A stretch of DNA of 33,626 nt from Bradyrhizobium sp. RD5-C2 (GTDB lineage: Bacteria > Pseudomonadota > Alphaproteobacteria > Rhizobiales > Xanthobacteraceae), in the NCBI RefSeq assembly GCF_019972155.1, contig NZ_BOVL01000054.1:39378-73003 (forward strand), read 5' to 3'. A program made the position numbers and the translations under genes. Position 1 is the first letter of the stretch; every line of letters begins with the position of its first letter. Below are positions 14,689-21,870 of the stretch, in pieces. The notes below the pieces were generated by a model. That model was given only the letters and a program-made list of their open reading frames with translations, had not been told where the DNA came from and did no database searches.

Positions 14689-16212
14689 GTGACCCTCATC
14701 AATGTACGCAATCTCGGCGTGACGCTGAACGCGCCGCTGTTTTCCGAACTGAATTTTGTCGTCAATGCCGGCGACCGGATCGGCCTCGTCGCCGCCAACG
14801 GCCGCGGCAAATCCACGTTGCTGCGCTGCATCGCAGGCGCGATGGAGCCCAACGAAGGCGACATCACCCGCGCGCGCGGCCTGACCGTCGGCCATGTCGA
14901 GCAGGATGCGCCGCCGAGGCTGCTGGATACCCCGTTCCATGCTGCCGTGCTCGAGGCACTACCCGGCGAGCAGCGCGCCGGCGAGAGCTGGCGGGTCGAC
15001 GTCGCCTTGCAATCGCTCGATGTGCCGGAGGAGTTGTGGGCACGACCGCTGAGGCAATTGAGCGGCGGCTGGCTGCGGCTTGCAATGCTTGCTCGTGTGC
15101 TGGTGACCGAGCCCGACGTGCTGTTGCTCGACGAGCCGACCAACCATCTCGACCTCGCCAAGATCGGCCGGCTCGAGGCATGGCTGAATACGCTGCAGCG
15201 CGAAATGCCGGTGGTGATCGCAAGCCACGATCGCGCCTTCCTTGACGCGACCACCAACCGGACGCTGTTCCTGCGCCCGGAACGGTCGCAGCTGTTCTCG
15301 TTGCCCTACACCGCGGCGCGCACGGCGCTCGACGAATTCGATGCCTCGGACGAGCGGCGCTTCCAGCGCGACATGAAGGCCGTCCGGCAGCTGCGGCAGC
15401 AGGCCGCCAAGCTCAACAACCTCGGCATCAATTCCGGCAGCGACCTTCTGCTGTCGAAGACCAAGCAGTTGAAGCAGCGCGCCGAGAAGCTCGAGGAGAC
15501 GGCGAAGCCGGCCCATGTGGAACGCTCGGCGGGCACGATCCGGCTCGCCAACCGCGACACCCATGCCAAGGTGCTGATCGGGCTGAAGAACGCCGCGATC
15601 GCCACTCCGGACGGCAGGCCGCTGTTCAGGACCGGCCAGCAGTTCATCTGCAAGGGCGACCGCATCGCGCTGCTCGGGCCGAACGGCGCGGGCAAGACCC
15701 GGTTCGTCGCGGCGCTGCGGCTGGCGATCGAGGACGCGGGGGCGGCAGCCGCCGAGATCAGGGCCACGGAGTCGCTGGTGCTTGGCTATTGCGATCAGGC
15801 GCTGGCCGATCTCGCGGACAGCGACACGCCGATGCGCATGCTGACGCGGCGCTTTGCGGTCGGCGACCAGCGAGCGCGCGGCCTGCTCGCCGGTGCCGGG
15901 CTCTCGATCGAGATGCAGGGCCGTCCGATCGGGCGGCTGTCGGGCGGGCAGAAGGCCCGTCTCGGCATGCTGGTGCTGCGGCTCACCCAGCCGAACTTTT
16001 ATCTGCTCGACGAGCCGACCAACCACCTCGACATCGAGGGCCAGGAGACGCTGGAGGAGGAACTGATGGAGCAGCAGGCCAGCTGCCTGTTGGTGTCGCA
16101 CGACCGCCAGTTCGTGCGCACGGTGGCCAACCGGTTCTGGGTGATCGAGGGCAAGAAGCTGATCGAGGTCGATGGCCCCGAACACTTCTTCGCCTCGGCC
16201 GCTGCGGACTAG
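14689..16212 (+). CDS. ABC-F family ATPase (ribosome-associated type)
   Basis: The product is soluble, with two ABC domains and no membrane segments, as in ABC-F proteins that act on the ribosome. Domain 1 has Walker A AANGRGKST (35-43), signature LSGGW (124-128), Walker B VLLLDEPTNHLD (144-155) and switch ASHDRAFLD. A charged helical linker (about 205-290, with KQLKQRAEKLEE) separates it from domain 2: GPNGAGKT (330-337), LSGGQKARLGML, FYLLDEPTNHLDIEG, VSHDRQFV. I prefer GTG 14689 (MTLINVRNLGV, 507 residues) since it matches where family members start; GTG 14659 is an in-frame alternative. Roles in antibiotic protection or translation-factor function cannot be told apart by eye. Confidence 0.9.
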   Translation: MTLINVRNLGVTLNAPLFSELNFVVNAGDRIGLVAANGRGKSTLLRCIAGAMEPNEGDITRARGLTVGHVEQDAPPRLLDTPFHAAVLEALPGEQRAGESWRVDVALQSLDVPEELWARPLRQLSGGWLRLAMLARVLVTEPDVLLLDEPTNHLDLAKIGRLEAWLNTLQREMPVVIASHDRAFLDATTNRTLFLRPERSQLFSLPYTAARTALDEFDASDERRFQRDMKAVRQLRQQAAKLNNLGINSGSDLLLSKTKQLKQRAEKLEETAKPAHVERSAGTIRLANRDTHAKVLIGLKNAAIATPDGRPLFRTGQQFICKGDRIALLGPNGAGKTRFVAALRLAIEDAGAAAAEIRATESLVLGYCDQALADLADSDTPMRMLTRRFAVGDQRARGLLAGAGLSIEMQGRPIGRLSGGQKARLGMLVLRLTQPNFYLLDEPTNHLDIEGQETLEEELMEQQASCLLVSHDRQFVRTVANRFWVIEGKKLIEVDGPEHFFASAAAD

Positions 16213-16371
16213 CGGGTGATGGCGTCAGATTGGATAGCCGTCGCGAAATATCGAAAACAACCCCATGCAAAGTAGCCGGCGGCGGCCGGCGTTCGAGCAG
16301 GTGACTTGACACGTCGGGCAACTCAGGAGCATTCTTCCAATATTCCGAAATCATGCAAGCGTACGCTCGCC

Positions 16372-16383
16372 CCCGCAAGCGGG
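16372..16383. repeat. short palindrome of a dispersed type between ABC-F and GlpD-like genes
   Basis: CCCGC-AA-GCGGG within CTCGCCCCCGCAAGCGGGAG is a short hairpin of a kind scattered in Bradyrhizobium intergenic DNA (from memory). It lies in the 292-base gap 16213-16504, which otherwise has no gene. Confidence 0.4.
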
Positions 16384-16459
16384 AGAGGTGGAGTGTGCCG
16401 TGAGACCACTTCACCCAGGCATCATGTCGTTAGGCGCCTCGCCTTGACGCATTTTTCGT

Positions 16460-16480
16460 GCGAACACGTATTTCGTTCGC
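16460..16480. promoter_or_regulatory. inverted repeat upstream of the GlpD-like gene
   Basis: GCGAAC (16460-16465) and GTTCGC (16475-16480) form an inverted repeat with a 9-nt gap, 24 nt before the start codon. TTGACG (16444-16449) upstream could be a -35 element, but the matching -10 is poor. It may be an operator; this is inference. Confidence 0.3.
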
Positions 16481-16504
16481 ATTGAAATGCGATAGCCGTT
16501 GCCC

Positions 16505-17971
16505 ATGGCGGATTATGATCTCGCGATCATCGGCGGTGGCCTGAACGGAACGAGCGTTGCTCGCGACGCGGCCGGCCGCGGCCTGCGCGTGATCCTGCTG
16601 GAGCAGGGCGATCTCGGCTCCGGCGCGTCGGGGGCCTCGCCGCGGCTGGTTCATGGCGATCTGGCCGGGCTCGAACGGCGTGAGTTCTTTCGCGTCCGCA
16701 GGGCGCTCAGGGAACGCGACGTGTTGCTGCGCATCGCGCCGCATCTGGTGCGGCCGGCGCGCTTCGCGATCCCGGCGCATGCCGAGGAACGGCCGCCGTG
16801 GCAGTTGCGGTCGTTGCTGCTGCTGTACGAACGGTTGGCCTCGCGCAGCGGCCTGCCACGCTCGACGACGCTGGATGTCACCCACCATCCGGTCGGCAAT
16901 GCGCTGAAGCGGCCGTTCGGAACCGCGTTCGAATATTCCGATTGCGTCGTCGACGATTCCCGGCTCGTCGTGCTCAATGCCGTCGATGCCGCCGCACGCG
17001 GCGCCGATATCCGCACCGGCGGGCGCGTGACCAGGGCCGAGCGCGGCGAGACCTGGCGGCTGGTCGTGATCGACCGTGGCTATCGCCGGGTGATCACCGC
17101 GCGGTCGCTGGTCAACACCACCGGCGCATGGGCCGCCTCCGTCGCCGACACCGTGTTGCGCGTGCCGGCGCCACCGCTCGCGACCGTGCAGATCAGCCAG
17201 ATAGTGGTGCGCCGGCTGTTCGACTGCGACAACGTCTATGCGTTCCAGAACCTCGACGGACAACTGGTCTTCGCCAGTCCCTATGCGCGCGACTTCACCC
17301 TGATCGGTAGCGTCAGTCATCCTTTCAAGGGCGATCCCGCCATTGTCGCGATGGGCGTGCGCGAAGTGGCCTATCTCTGCGACGCAGCCAATCGCTATTT
17401 TCGCGAGCAGATCACTCCGGCCGATGTGCTGCGCACGATTTCCGGCGCCAATTCCGTCGTCGTTCCCGTGCGCCGGCGCAGCAGCGATGGCGCGGCGTCA
17501 CTCGATTTCCGGCGTGGCAAGGCGCCGCTGCTCACGATCTTCGGCGGTGACGTCACCACCTCCCGGCGTCGCGCCGAGCGGGCGGTGTCGGAATTCACGC
17601 GGTTCTATCCGATCACGCCGCGCTGGACCGCAACAGTGCCGCTGCCGGGCGGCGAATTCGCGTGGCAGTGCTTCGAGACCGAGGTCGACATCGCGCGCGA
17701 TCGCTGGCGCTTCCTGGGCGAGGACGAGGCGCGGCGGCTGGTGGCCGCCTACGGGCTGAACGTGAAGGATATCCTGGGCGAGGCAAAGCAGAAGGCCGAT
17801 CTCGGTCCGGCCTTCGGCCCGGAATTGACCGGCGCTGAGGTGCGCTACCTCATGCGCAAGGAATGGGCGCGCTTTCCCGACGATATCCTTTGGCGGCGCT
17901 CCAAGCTCGGCCTGACCATGCCGCAAGCCGATCAGGATGCGCTTGCGGCATTCATGGCGAAGCCGGATTGA
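16505..17971 (+). CDS. GlpD-like FAD protein lacking the known glycerol-3-phosphate site residues
   Basis: The 488-residue protein aligns end to end with aerobic glycerol-3-phosphate dehydrogenase. It keeps the FAD fold YDLAIIGGGLNGTSVARDAAGRGLRV (2-29), EYSDCVVDDSRLV, SLVNTTGAWA, LIGSVSHPFKGDP, KAPLLTIFGG and DDILWRRSKLGL. However, compared with E. coli GlpD (from memory), Arg54-Tyr55 in HGGLRYLE is Ala54-Gly55 in HGDLAGLE, His233 is Gln232 (ISQIVV), Arg317 in SGVRPL is Asn316 (SGANSV), and Lys354 in GGKLTT is Asp349 (GGDVTT). It therefore probably does not oxidise glycerol-3-phosphate and may act on another substrate or be catalytically silent. ATG 16505 gives the expected N-terminus. It follows the ABC-F gene and converges with the TTC38-like gene (7 nt apart). 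Confidence 0.85.
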   Translation: MADYDLAIIGGGLNGTSVARDAAGRGLRVILLEQGDLGSGASGASPRLVHGDLAGLERREFFRVRRALRERDVLLRIAPHLVRPARFAIPAHAEERPPWQLRSLLLLYERLASRSGLPRSTTLDVTHHPVGNALKRPFGTAFEYSDCVVDDSRLVVLNAVDAAARGADIRTGGRVTRAERGETWRLVVIDRGYRRVITARSLVNTTGAWAASVADTVLRVPAPPLATVQISQIVVRRLFDCDNVYAFQNLDGQLVFASPYARDFTLIGSVSHPFKGDPAIVAMGVREVAYLCDAANRYFREQITPADVLRTISGANSVVVPVRRRSSDGAASLDFRRGKAPLLTIFGGDVTTSRRRAERAVSEFTRFYPITPRWTATVPLPGGEFAWQCFETEVDIARDRWRFLGEDEARRLVAAYGLNVKDILGEAKQKADLGPAFGPELTGAEVRYLMRKEWARFPDDILWRRSKLGLTMPQADQDALAAFMAKPD

Positions 17972-17978
17972 GGTTCGG

Positions 17979-19289
17979 CTATTGCCGCGCTGCCTCCTGC
18001 GACCAGGCGAGATCACGCTTGGATGGACGGCGATGCAGCCGCTCCGAAATCAGGTTCGTCGCTTGCCGGCCTTGACCCGCGCGCAAGCATGCGACGATGA
18101 AGGTGTCCTCCCACAATTCGCGTTGCGCATGGCTGCCGCCGATCCGCACCAGCTCGGGCATCAGCGGCGCCAGGATACGCACGGCGCGCTCATGGTCGCC
18201 GGCGGCGAAGGCGGCGACGCCGCGGCCGAGCCCGATCGCGGCGGGGCCGGGCGCCAGCTTGCCGTCGACGTCGCGCGCCGCCATCTCGGTCAGCCGCGCC
18301 TCAAGCGCGTCGTTGTTCGTCGTGGCTGCGACCAGCGCGTGATGCACGTCGGCGAAATGCGCGCCGGCCTTGGGGAAGTATCCGTCGCCATAGGCGGCGA
18401 CATCCCTCCAGTGTGATTCGAGGCCGGTCTTGCCGGCGACCGACAGCCGCCACAGCAGCGAGGCCGTATCGGTATAGATGTTGAGCGGCGGATAGGGCCG
18501 GTTCGCCGGCTTGATGTGCTGCTCGTAGATGCCGAGCGCGCTGTCGGCGTCGCCTTCCTCGATCGCGATCAAGGCGAGGTGCCAGGCGAGATGGCCCTGC
18601 AGGAAGCTGGTGCGATCGTTCGCCGGCAGCCAGGCGGAGAGGAAGCTGCGGCCTTCCGCCGCGTCGCCCTGCTCGAACAGCGCATGCGCCACCGCGTGTG
18701 CGGCGCCGGCGTTCTCCGGCTTCAGCGCATAGCCGCGCTCGGTGACGGCGCGGCCCGAGACGAGGTCGCCGGCCTCGGTCTTCGACCAGCCGAGATAGGT
18801 GAGGAACCACCAGTCGTCGCCATAGTCGCTGGTATAACGTTCGGAGATCGCGAGCCGGGCGGCGTCATGGTCGGACCGGCCGGAGAAGGCGTAGAGGCCG
18901 AAGGCACCGAGCAACAGCGAGAGTATCTGCGCATCGCGCGGATATTCGGTCAGATGCTGTTCGGCCGCTGTCATCGCCTTCTTGCCCTGGCCCTCGATCA
19001 CGGACGCGATGATCTCGATGTGCTGGCGCTCGCGTGGGGTCGCGGCCGCGGCGAGCTGCCGCGCATCGGTTGCCTTGGCGCGGGCCATGGCGCCTTCCAT
19101 GTTGAGCTGGTGGACGCGGGCACGCCCGAGATGGGCCAACGCGAAATCGGGGTCCTCGGCGATCGCCGCCTCGAACGCGGCATCCGCGCCGTGCAGCGCC
19201 GCCAGCATGCGATCGACGCCGTCGACATAATAGGCGGCGGCGCGGTCCGAATTGGTGGTCAGCGGCAGGCCGTAGCGATCGTGAATCAT
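17979..19289 (-). CDS. TPR-repeat protein similar to TTC38
   Basis: The 436-residue protein has repeated helical-pair units and the blocks FALAHLGRARVHQLNMEG, TPRERQHIEIIASVIEGQGKKA, YALKPENAGAAHAVAHALFEQG and FLQGHLAWHLALIAIEEGD. These AHAVAH and LAWHLAL blocks are hallmarks of the TTC38 group, a TPR family found from bacteria to animals with no established function. GGGAGG is 8 nt before ATG 19289, which supports the start. It has no signal peptide, so it should be cytoplasmic. It stands alone on its strand, next to the low-GC block that starts near 19.36 kb. Confidence 0.85.
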   Translation of the reverse strand: MIHDRYGLPLTTNSDRAAAYYVDGVDRMLAALHGADAAFEAAIAEDPDFALAHLGRARVHQLNMEGAMARAKATDARQLAAAATPRERQHIEIIASVIEGQGKKAMTAAEQHLTEYPRDAQILSLLLGAFGLYAFSGRSDHDAARLAISERYTSDYGDDWWFLTYLGWSKTEAGDLVSGRAVTERGYALKPENAGAAHAVAHALFEQGDAAEGRSFLSAWLPANDRTSFLQGHLAWHLALIAIEEGDADSALGIYEQHIKPANRPYPPLNIYTDTASLLWRLSVAGKTGLESHWRDVAAYGDGYFPKAGAHFADVHHALVAATTNNDALEARLTEMAARDVDGKLAPGPAAIGLGRGVAAFAAGDHERAVRILAPLMPELVRIGGSHAQRELWEDTFIVACLRAGQGRQATNLISERLHRRPSKRDLAWSQEAARQ

Positions 19290-19345
19290 CGGTTGTCCTC
19301 CCGAATTTGGCTGCGAAGTCTAGGGCATGTACTCATAAAGGCAAC

Positions 19346-19362
19346 GAGCCCCTTCGGGGCTC
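19346..19362. repeat. short GC hairpin upstream of the TTC38-like gene
   Basis: GAGCCCC (19346-19352) and GGGGCTC (19356-19362) form a 7-bp stem with a TTC loop. No T-tract follows on either strand, and it lies upstream of the TTC38-like start, so I list it only as a structure. Confidence 0.4.
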
Positions 19363-19410
19363 ACGTCTGCTTAGCCCTCGACAGCATCGCAAGAGCGGAC
19401 ATCGCCGGAG

Positions 19411-19436
19411 GTCCGAGTTGGGCCAGCAGCGGACAT
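19411..19436 (-). repeat. degenerate dispersed repeat, copy A
   Basis: On the minus strand this reads ATGTCCGCTGCTGGCCCAAC followed by TCGGAC, a decayed form of a short sequence (ATGTCCGCTTTTGGGTCAAA-type) that I recall as common in Bradyrhizobium intergenic DNA. It marks the left side of a lower-GC block; copies B and C lie at 21740 and 22432. Confidence 0.45.
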
Positions 19437-19491
19437 CGGCAATTTCAGCACGCAGGCATGTCCGATCTTGAGACTCACCGTCCTTGCTGAA

Positions 19492-20070
19492 CTAGGCTGA
19501 TGGGGCTCGCGCCAAGTGCATCGCGGCTTCAACGCCGCCATCCAGGATCTGCTGCGCCTCTCTCGCGTCGGGCACGGCCCGCGCGAACTGCAGGGTGCCG
19601 ACCATGAGCCCGAAGATCGCCGTCGCACGGCGGTGGTTCGCCTTGGAATCTGCACCCGGAAGCAGCGCGGCCAAAGTCGCAACGTACCTTCGCAACGCTT
19701 TCTCGTAATCTTGCCTGGTAGACAGGGGCTGGCGGGCGATTTCCGGTAGTAAGGCCGCTGAGGGACACCCGTCTGCCCGGTCTTTGAGGTGGGCGCGGTT
19801 GAGGTATTTGCGGATCGCGCCTTCAAGGTCGAGGCCCTTGAGCTGATCTTCAAGGCAATGCTGCTGGCCCCCCAGCGCGCTCGCCAGCGCCTCGCGAACA
19901 AGCTCGTCCTTGGACTCGAAGTGCGGAGAAAAGGCCCCTTTGGTCAGGCCGGCCTCGCCCATAATCCCCGCAATGCCGGCCGCAGAGATGCCGTCCCGGC
20001 GCATGCACTTCGATGCCACATCAACGATGTGCCGTCGTGTCGCCGCCTTGTGACCCTTCTCGAATCGCAT
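19492..20070 (-). CDS. TetR/AcrR-family transcriptional regulator
   Basis: The 192-residue product starts with a TetR DNA-binding domain: TRRHIVDVASKCMRRDGISAAGIAGIMGEAGLTKGAFSPHFESKDELV (about 11-58). The recognition helix region, GLTKGAFSPHFESKDEL, matches the family pattern GL..G.FY.HF.SK..L. The C-terminal domain, with DGCPSAALLPEIARQP and the helical LRRYVATLAALLP, binds an unknown ligand as a dimer. It lies 39 nt downstream of the amidase gene on the same strand and is probably co-transcribed with it. Two palindromes of TetR-operator form lie upstream of the amidase, so autoregulation of the pair is likely (inference). Base composition is lower in GC than the flanking genes. Confidence 0.9.
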   Translation of the reverse strand: MRFEKGHKAATRRHIVDVASKCMRRDGISAAGIAGIMGEAGLTKGAFSPHFESKDELVREALASALGGQQHCLEDQLKGLDLEGAIRKYLNRAHLKDRADGCPSAALLPEIARQPLSTRQDYEKALRRYVATLAALLPGADSKANHRRATAIFGLMVGTLQFARAVPDAREAQQILDGGVEAAMHLARAPSA

Positions 20071-20109
20071 CTTCGCTCAACTCCACAAACTGCCCGCAGC
20101 CTGGTCGCG

Positions 20110-21573
20110 TTAGATCGCAGTCGACTTGTAGCCCAGGATACCTTCGACCCTGCGGGCAAGGACCAAGAGCGTCCGGTCGCTCCCGAGCGGAGCGTCAAGC
20201 TCAAGGCCAATCGGCAGGTCAGCGCGGGACGAGCCGACAGGAAGACTGATTCCCGGCATCCCCACGCTGCTCGCAGACACGGTGTGGTTCGCCAAAGCGA
20301 GGTAGCTGACGTCCTGCCCCGCGATGTGGACGGTCGCCTGCTCTTCGATCAAAGGTGCCGTGCACGGCGTGGTCGGTTGCAGAATGGCCTGCGCCCCACG
20401 AGCGACGAACGCCGTGTCGAGGCGGCGCTGGATTTCAGGCCGGCTCACGTTGAGCGCCGACTGATAGGCCTCTACGGAGGTGGCGCCTGCGCCGCCCGGT
20501 AGCACGATGTGTCCCCACGCCTGCCGAAGTTGGGGCTTGAGCCCATCGTAAATGGCCTCGAACGTAGTAGGAATGTCGTGGCGGCGAAGGAACTCCGAAA
20601 TCGCGCCCATCGTTTCATGGGCGAAGATGCCCCATGTCGCGGTTTGGACGAGGACGTTGAAATCATTGCCAAGGTCGACCTCGACGATTTCGGCGCCAGC
20701 ATCCTGCAGCCGTCGAACCACTTCGAGGAAGCGGGTTTCGACTTCCGAATCCACAAGTTCCAGGAACTGCCGAGGCGCGAAGGCGAGTCGGACTCCCTTT
20801 AGATCATGGCCGTCGGAAATTTCCGCAGCCTGTTCGCCAGTCACAACGTGATCCAGCAATACGCAGTCCTCGACGCTTCGAGCGAATGCGCCCGTGGTGT
20901 CGAGCGTGTGAGAGATCGGAGCAACGCCGTTGCGCGGCCACCGTCCGGTGGTTGGCTTGAACCCCACGACGCCACAGAACGATGCGGGTACCCGGATCGA
21001 GCCAACGGTGTCACCGCCCAGGGAGGCGGGAACGAGGCCGGCGGCTACCGATGCGGCGGAGCCGCTCGAGGAGCCGCCCGACACGCGACCTCGTGCGTGC
21101 GGGTTCTTGACCTGGCCGTAACGTGCGTTGTGACCGGTCAAGCCATAGGACATCTCGACTAGGTTATTTTTGCCGAAAACGAACGCGCCCGCATCCTTGA
21201 TGGCACGGACAGCGTCGGCATCCCTGTGCGGTACGAAGTGAGCGAGGCTATCGAGCCCGAGGCTCGTCGGTAGTCCTTTTGTCAAATAACTATCTTTCAC
21301 CCCGAGCGGCACGCCCAGTAGCGGAACTGTCGATCCGGCCGCACGTGCTTTGTCTGCGTCTCTCGCAGCCGTCAACACGACGGCCTCATCGATTGTGATG
21401 AAGGTGTTTAGTTCGGCAAGCGTTCGGGCGCGAAGCAGAAGTGCCGAAGTGTAGGCCTCCGACGTGATCTCGCCCTTACGAATGGCGGCTGCAGCGGCTG
21501 CGAGCCCCAGCGAGGGGAGATCCATGACTTCTTGCGGCGCGCGATGGCTTAGAGTGGCGGTGGTGTCGTTCAT
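20110..21573 (-). CDS. amidase-signature hydrolase, indoleacetamide-hydrolase-like
   Basis: The 487-residue product belongs to the amidase signature family, which hydrolyses amides with a Ser-cisSer-Lys triad. Lys93 lies in GVPLGVKD, cis-Ser168 in VSGGSSSGSAA, and nucleophile Ser192 in GGDTVGSIRVPA. The stretch FCGVVGFKPTTGRWPRNGVAPISHTLDTTGAFARSV resembles indole-3-acetamide hydrolases (IaaH) more than GatA, and no gatB/gatC neighbours exist. Indole-3-acetamide to auxin is therefore a possible reaction, but other aryl or aliphatic amides fit equally well. ATG 21573 has GAGGA 6 nt upstream; the frame is open to 21603. It heads an amidase-tetR transcript under twin palindromes. GC is visibly lower than in the surrounding genes. 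Confidence 0.88.
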   Translation of the reverse strand: MNDTTATLSHRAPQEVMDLPSLGLAAAAAAIRKGEITSEAYTSALLLRARTLAELNTFITIDEAVVLTAARDADKARAAGSTVPLLGVPLGVKDSYLTKGLPTSLGLDSLAHFVPHRDADAVRAIKDAGAFVFGKNNLVEMSYGLTGHNARYGQVKNPHARGRVSGGSSSGSAASVAAGLVPASLGGDTVGSIRVPASFCGVVGFKPTTGRWPRNGVAPISHTLDTTGAFARSVEDCVLLDHVVTGEQAAEISDGHDLKGVRLAFAPRQFLELVDSEVETRFLEVVRRLQDAGAEIVEVDLGNDFNVLVQTATWGIFAHETMGAISEFLRRHDIPTTFEAIYDGLKPQLRQAWGHIVLPGGAGATSVEAYQSALNVSRPEIQRRLDTAFVARGAQAILQPTTPCTAPLIEEQATVHIAGQDVSYLALANHTVSASSVGMPGISLPVGSSRADLPIGLELDAPLGSDRTLLVLARRVEGILGYKSTAI

Positions 21574-21633
21574 GAAGTCCTCGCAAAGAGCTGTTTGCAG
21601 CATTCGACGCCGTCAAACATCGACTGGAGTGCA

Positions 21634-21647
21634 ATTACGATCGTAAT
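21634..21647. promoter_or_regulatory. palindromic operator 1 upstream of amidase-tetR
   Basis: ATTACGATCGTAAT is a perfect 14-bp palindrome, 60 nt upstream of the amidase ATG. Its ATTAC-N4-GTAAT form is typical of TetR-family operators. It overlaps the proposed -10 element. Confidence 0.65.
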
Positions 21648-21670
21648 ATCACATTACGAATGTAATTCAA
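21643..21670 (-). promoter_or_regulatory. candidate promoter of the amidase-tetR transcript
   Basis: On the minus strand TTGAAT (21665-21670) and TATTAC (21643-21648) are separated by 16 nt and each match consensus at 4 of 6 positions. Both elements overlap the palindromic operators, as expected for a repressor-controlled promoter. Identified by eye. Confidence 0.45.
21653..21666. promoter_or_regulatory. palindromic operator 2 upstream of amidase-tetR
   Basis: ATTACGAATGTAAT shares the arms ATTAC/GTAAT with operator 1 and lies 19 bp from it, centre to centre. The repeated arms on a fixed spacing argue for paired dimer binding. Confidence 0.6.
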
Positions 21671-21739
21671 TAGAGATGCAGGGCTTCTCTGGACACATGA
21701 GCGTGAGGTGTTGACGAGGCGGCGATGGGTGACCACCGC

Positions 21740-21765
21740 ATGTCGGTTTTGGGTCAAAAGCCGCC
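21740..21765 (+). repeat. degenerate dispersed repeat, copy B
   Basis: ATGTCGGTTTTGGGTCAAAA followed by GCCGCC matches the same decayed repeat type as copy A (19411) and copy C (22432). It lies in the 297-base gap between the amidase start and the DUF1801 gene, which otherwise holds the operators and no gene. Confidence 0.5.
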
Positions 21766-21870
21766 TATGGCTGCCGAACCGGGGACTTCCGGTTACCCTC
21801 GAAGAGCCGACCTTCCCGATGGTCATGTAGACTGTCAGTTTACTGCCAGAAGCGGCAGCCGCCAGGAGGC

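Noticed and set aside
16505..17971. The GlpD-like gene as a decaying pseudogene
   Set aside because: The frame is intact over the full family length, the FAD motifs are kept and there is no stop or frameshift; substitution is confined to specific sites.
19346..19362. Hairpin as a rho-independent terminator
   Set aside because: No T-tract on either side, and it lies upstream of the nearest gene start and not after a stop codon on a converging transcript.
18516..19490. 324-codon plus-strand open frame across the TTC38-like gene
   Set aside because: The minus-strand gene has a good ribosome site and family motifs; this frame is a shadow.
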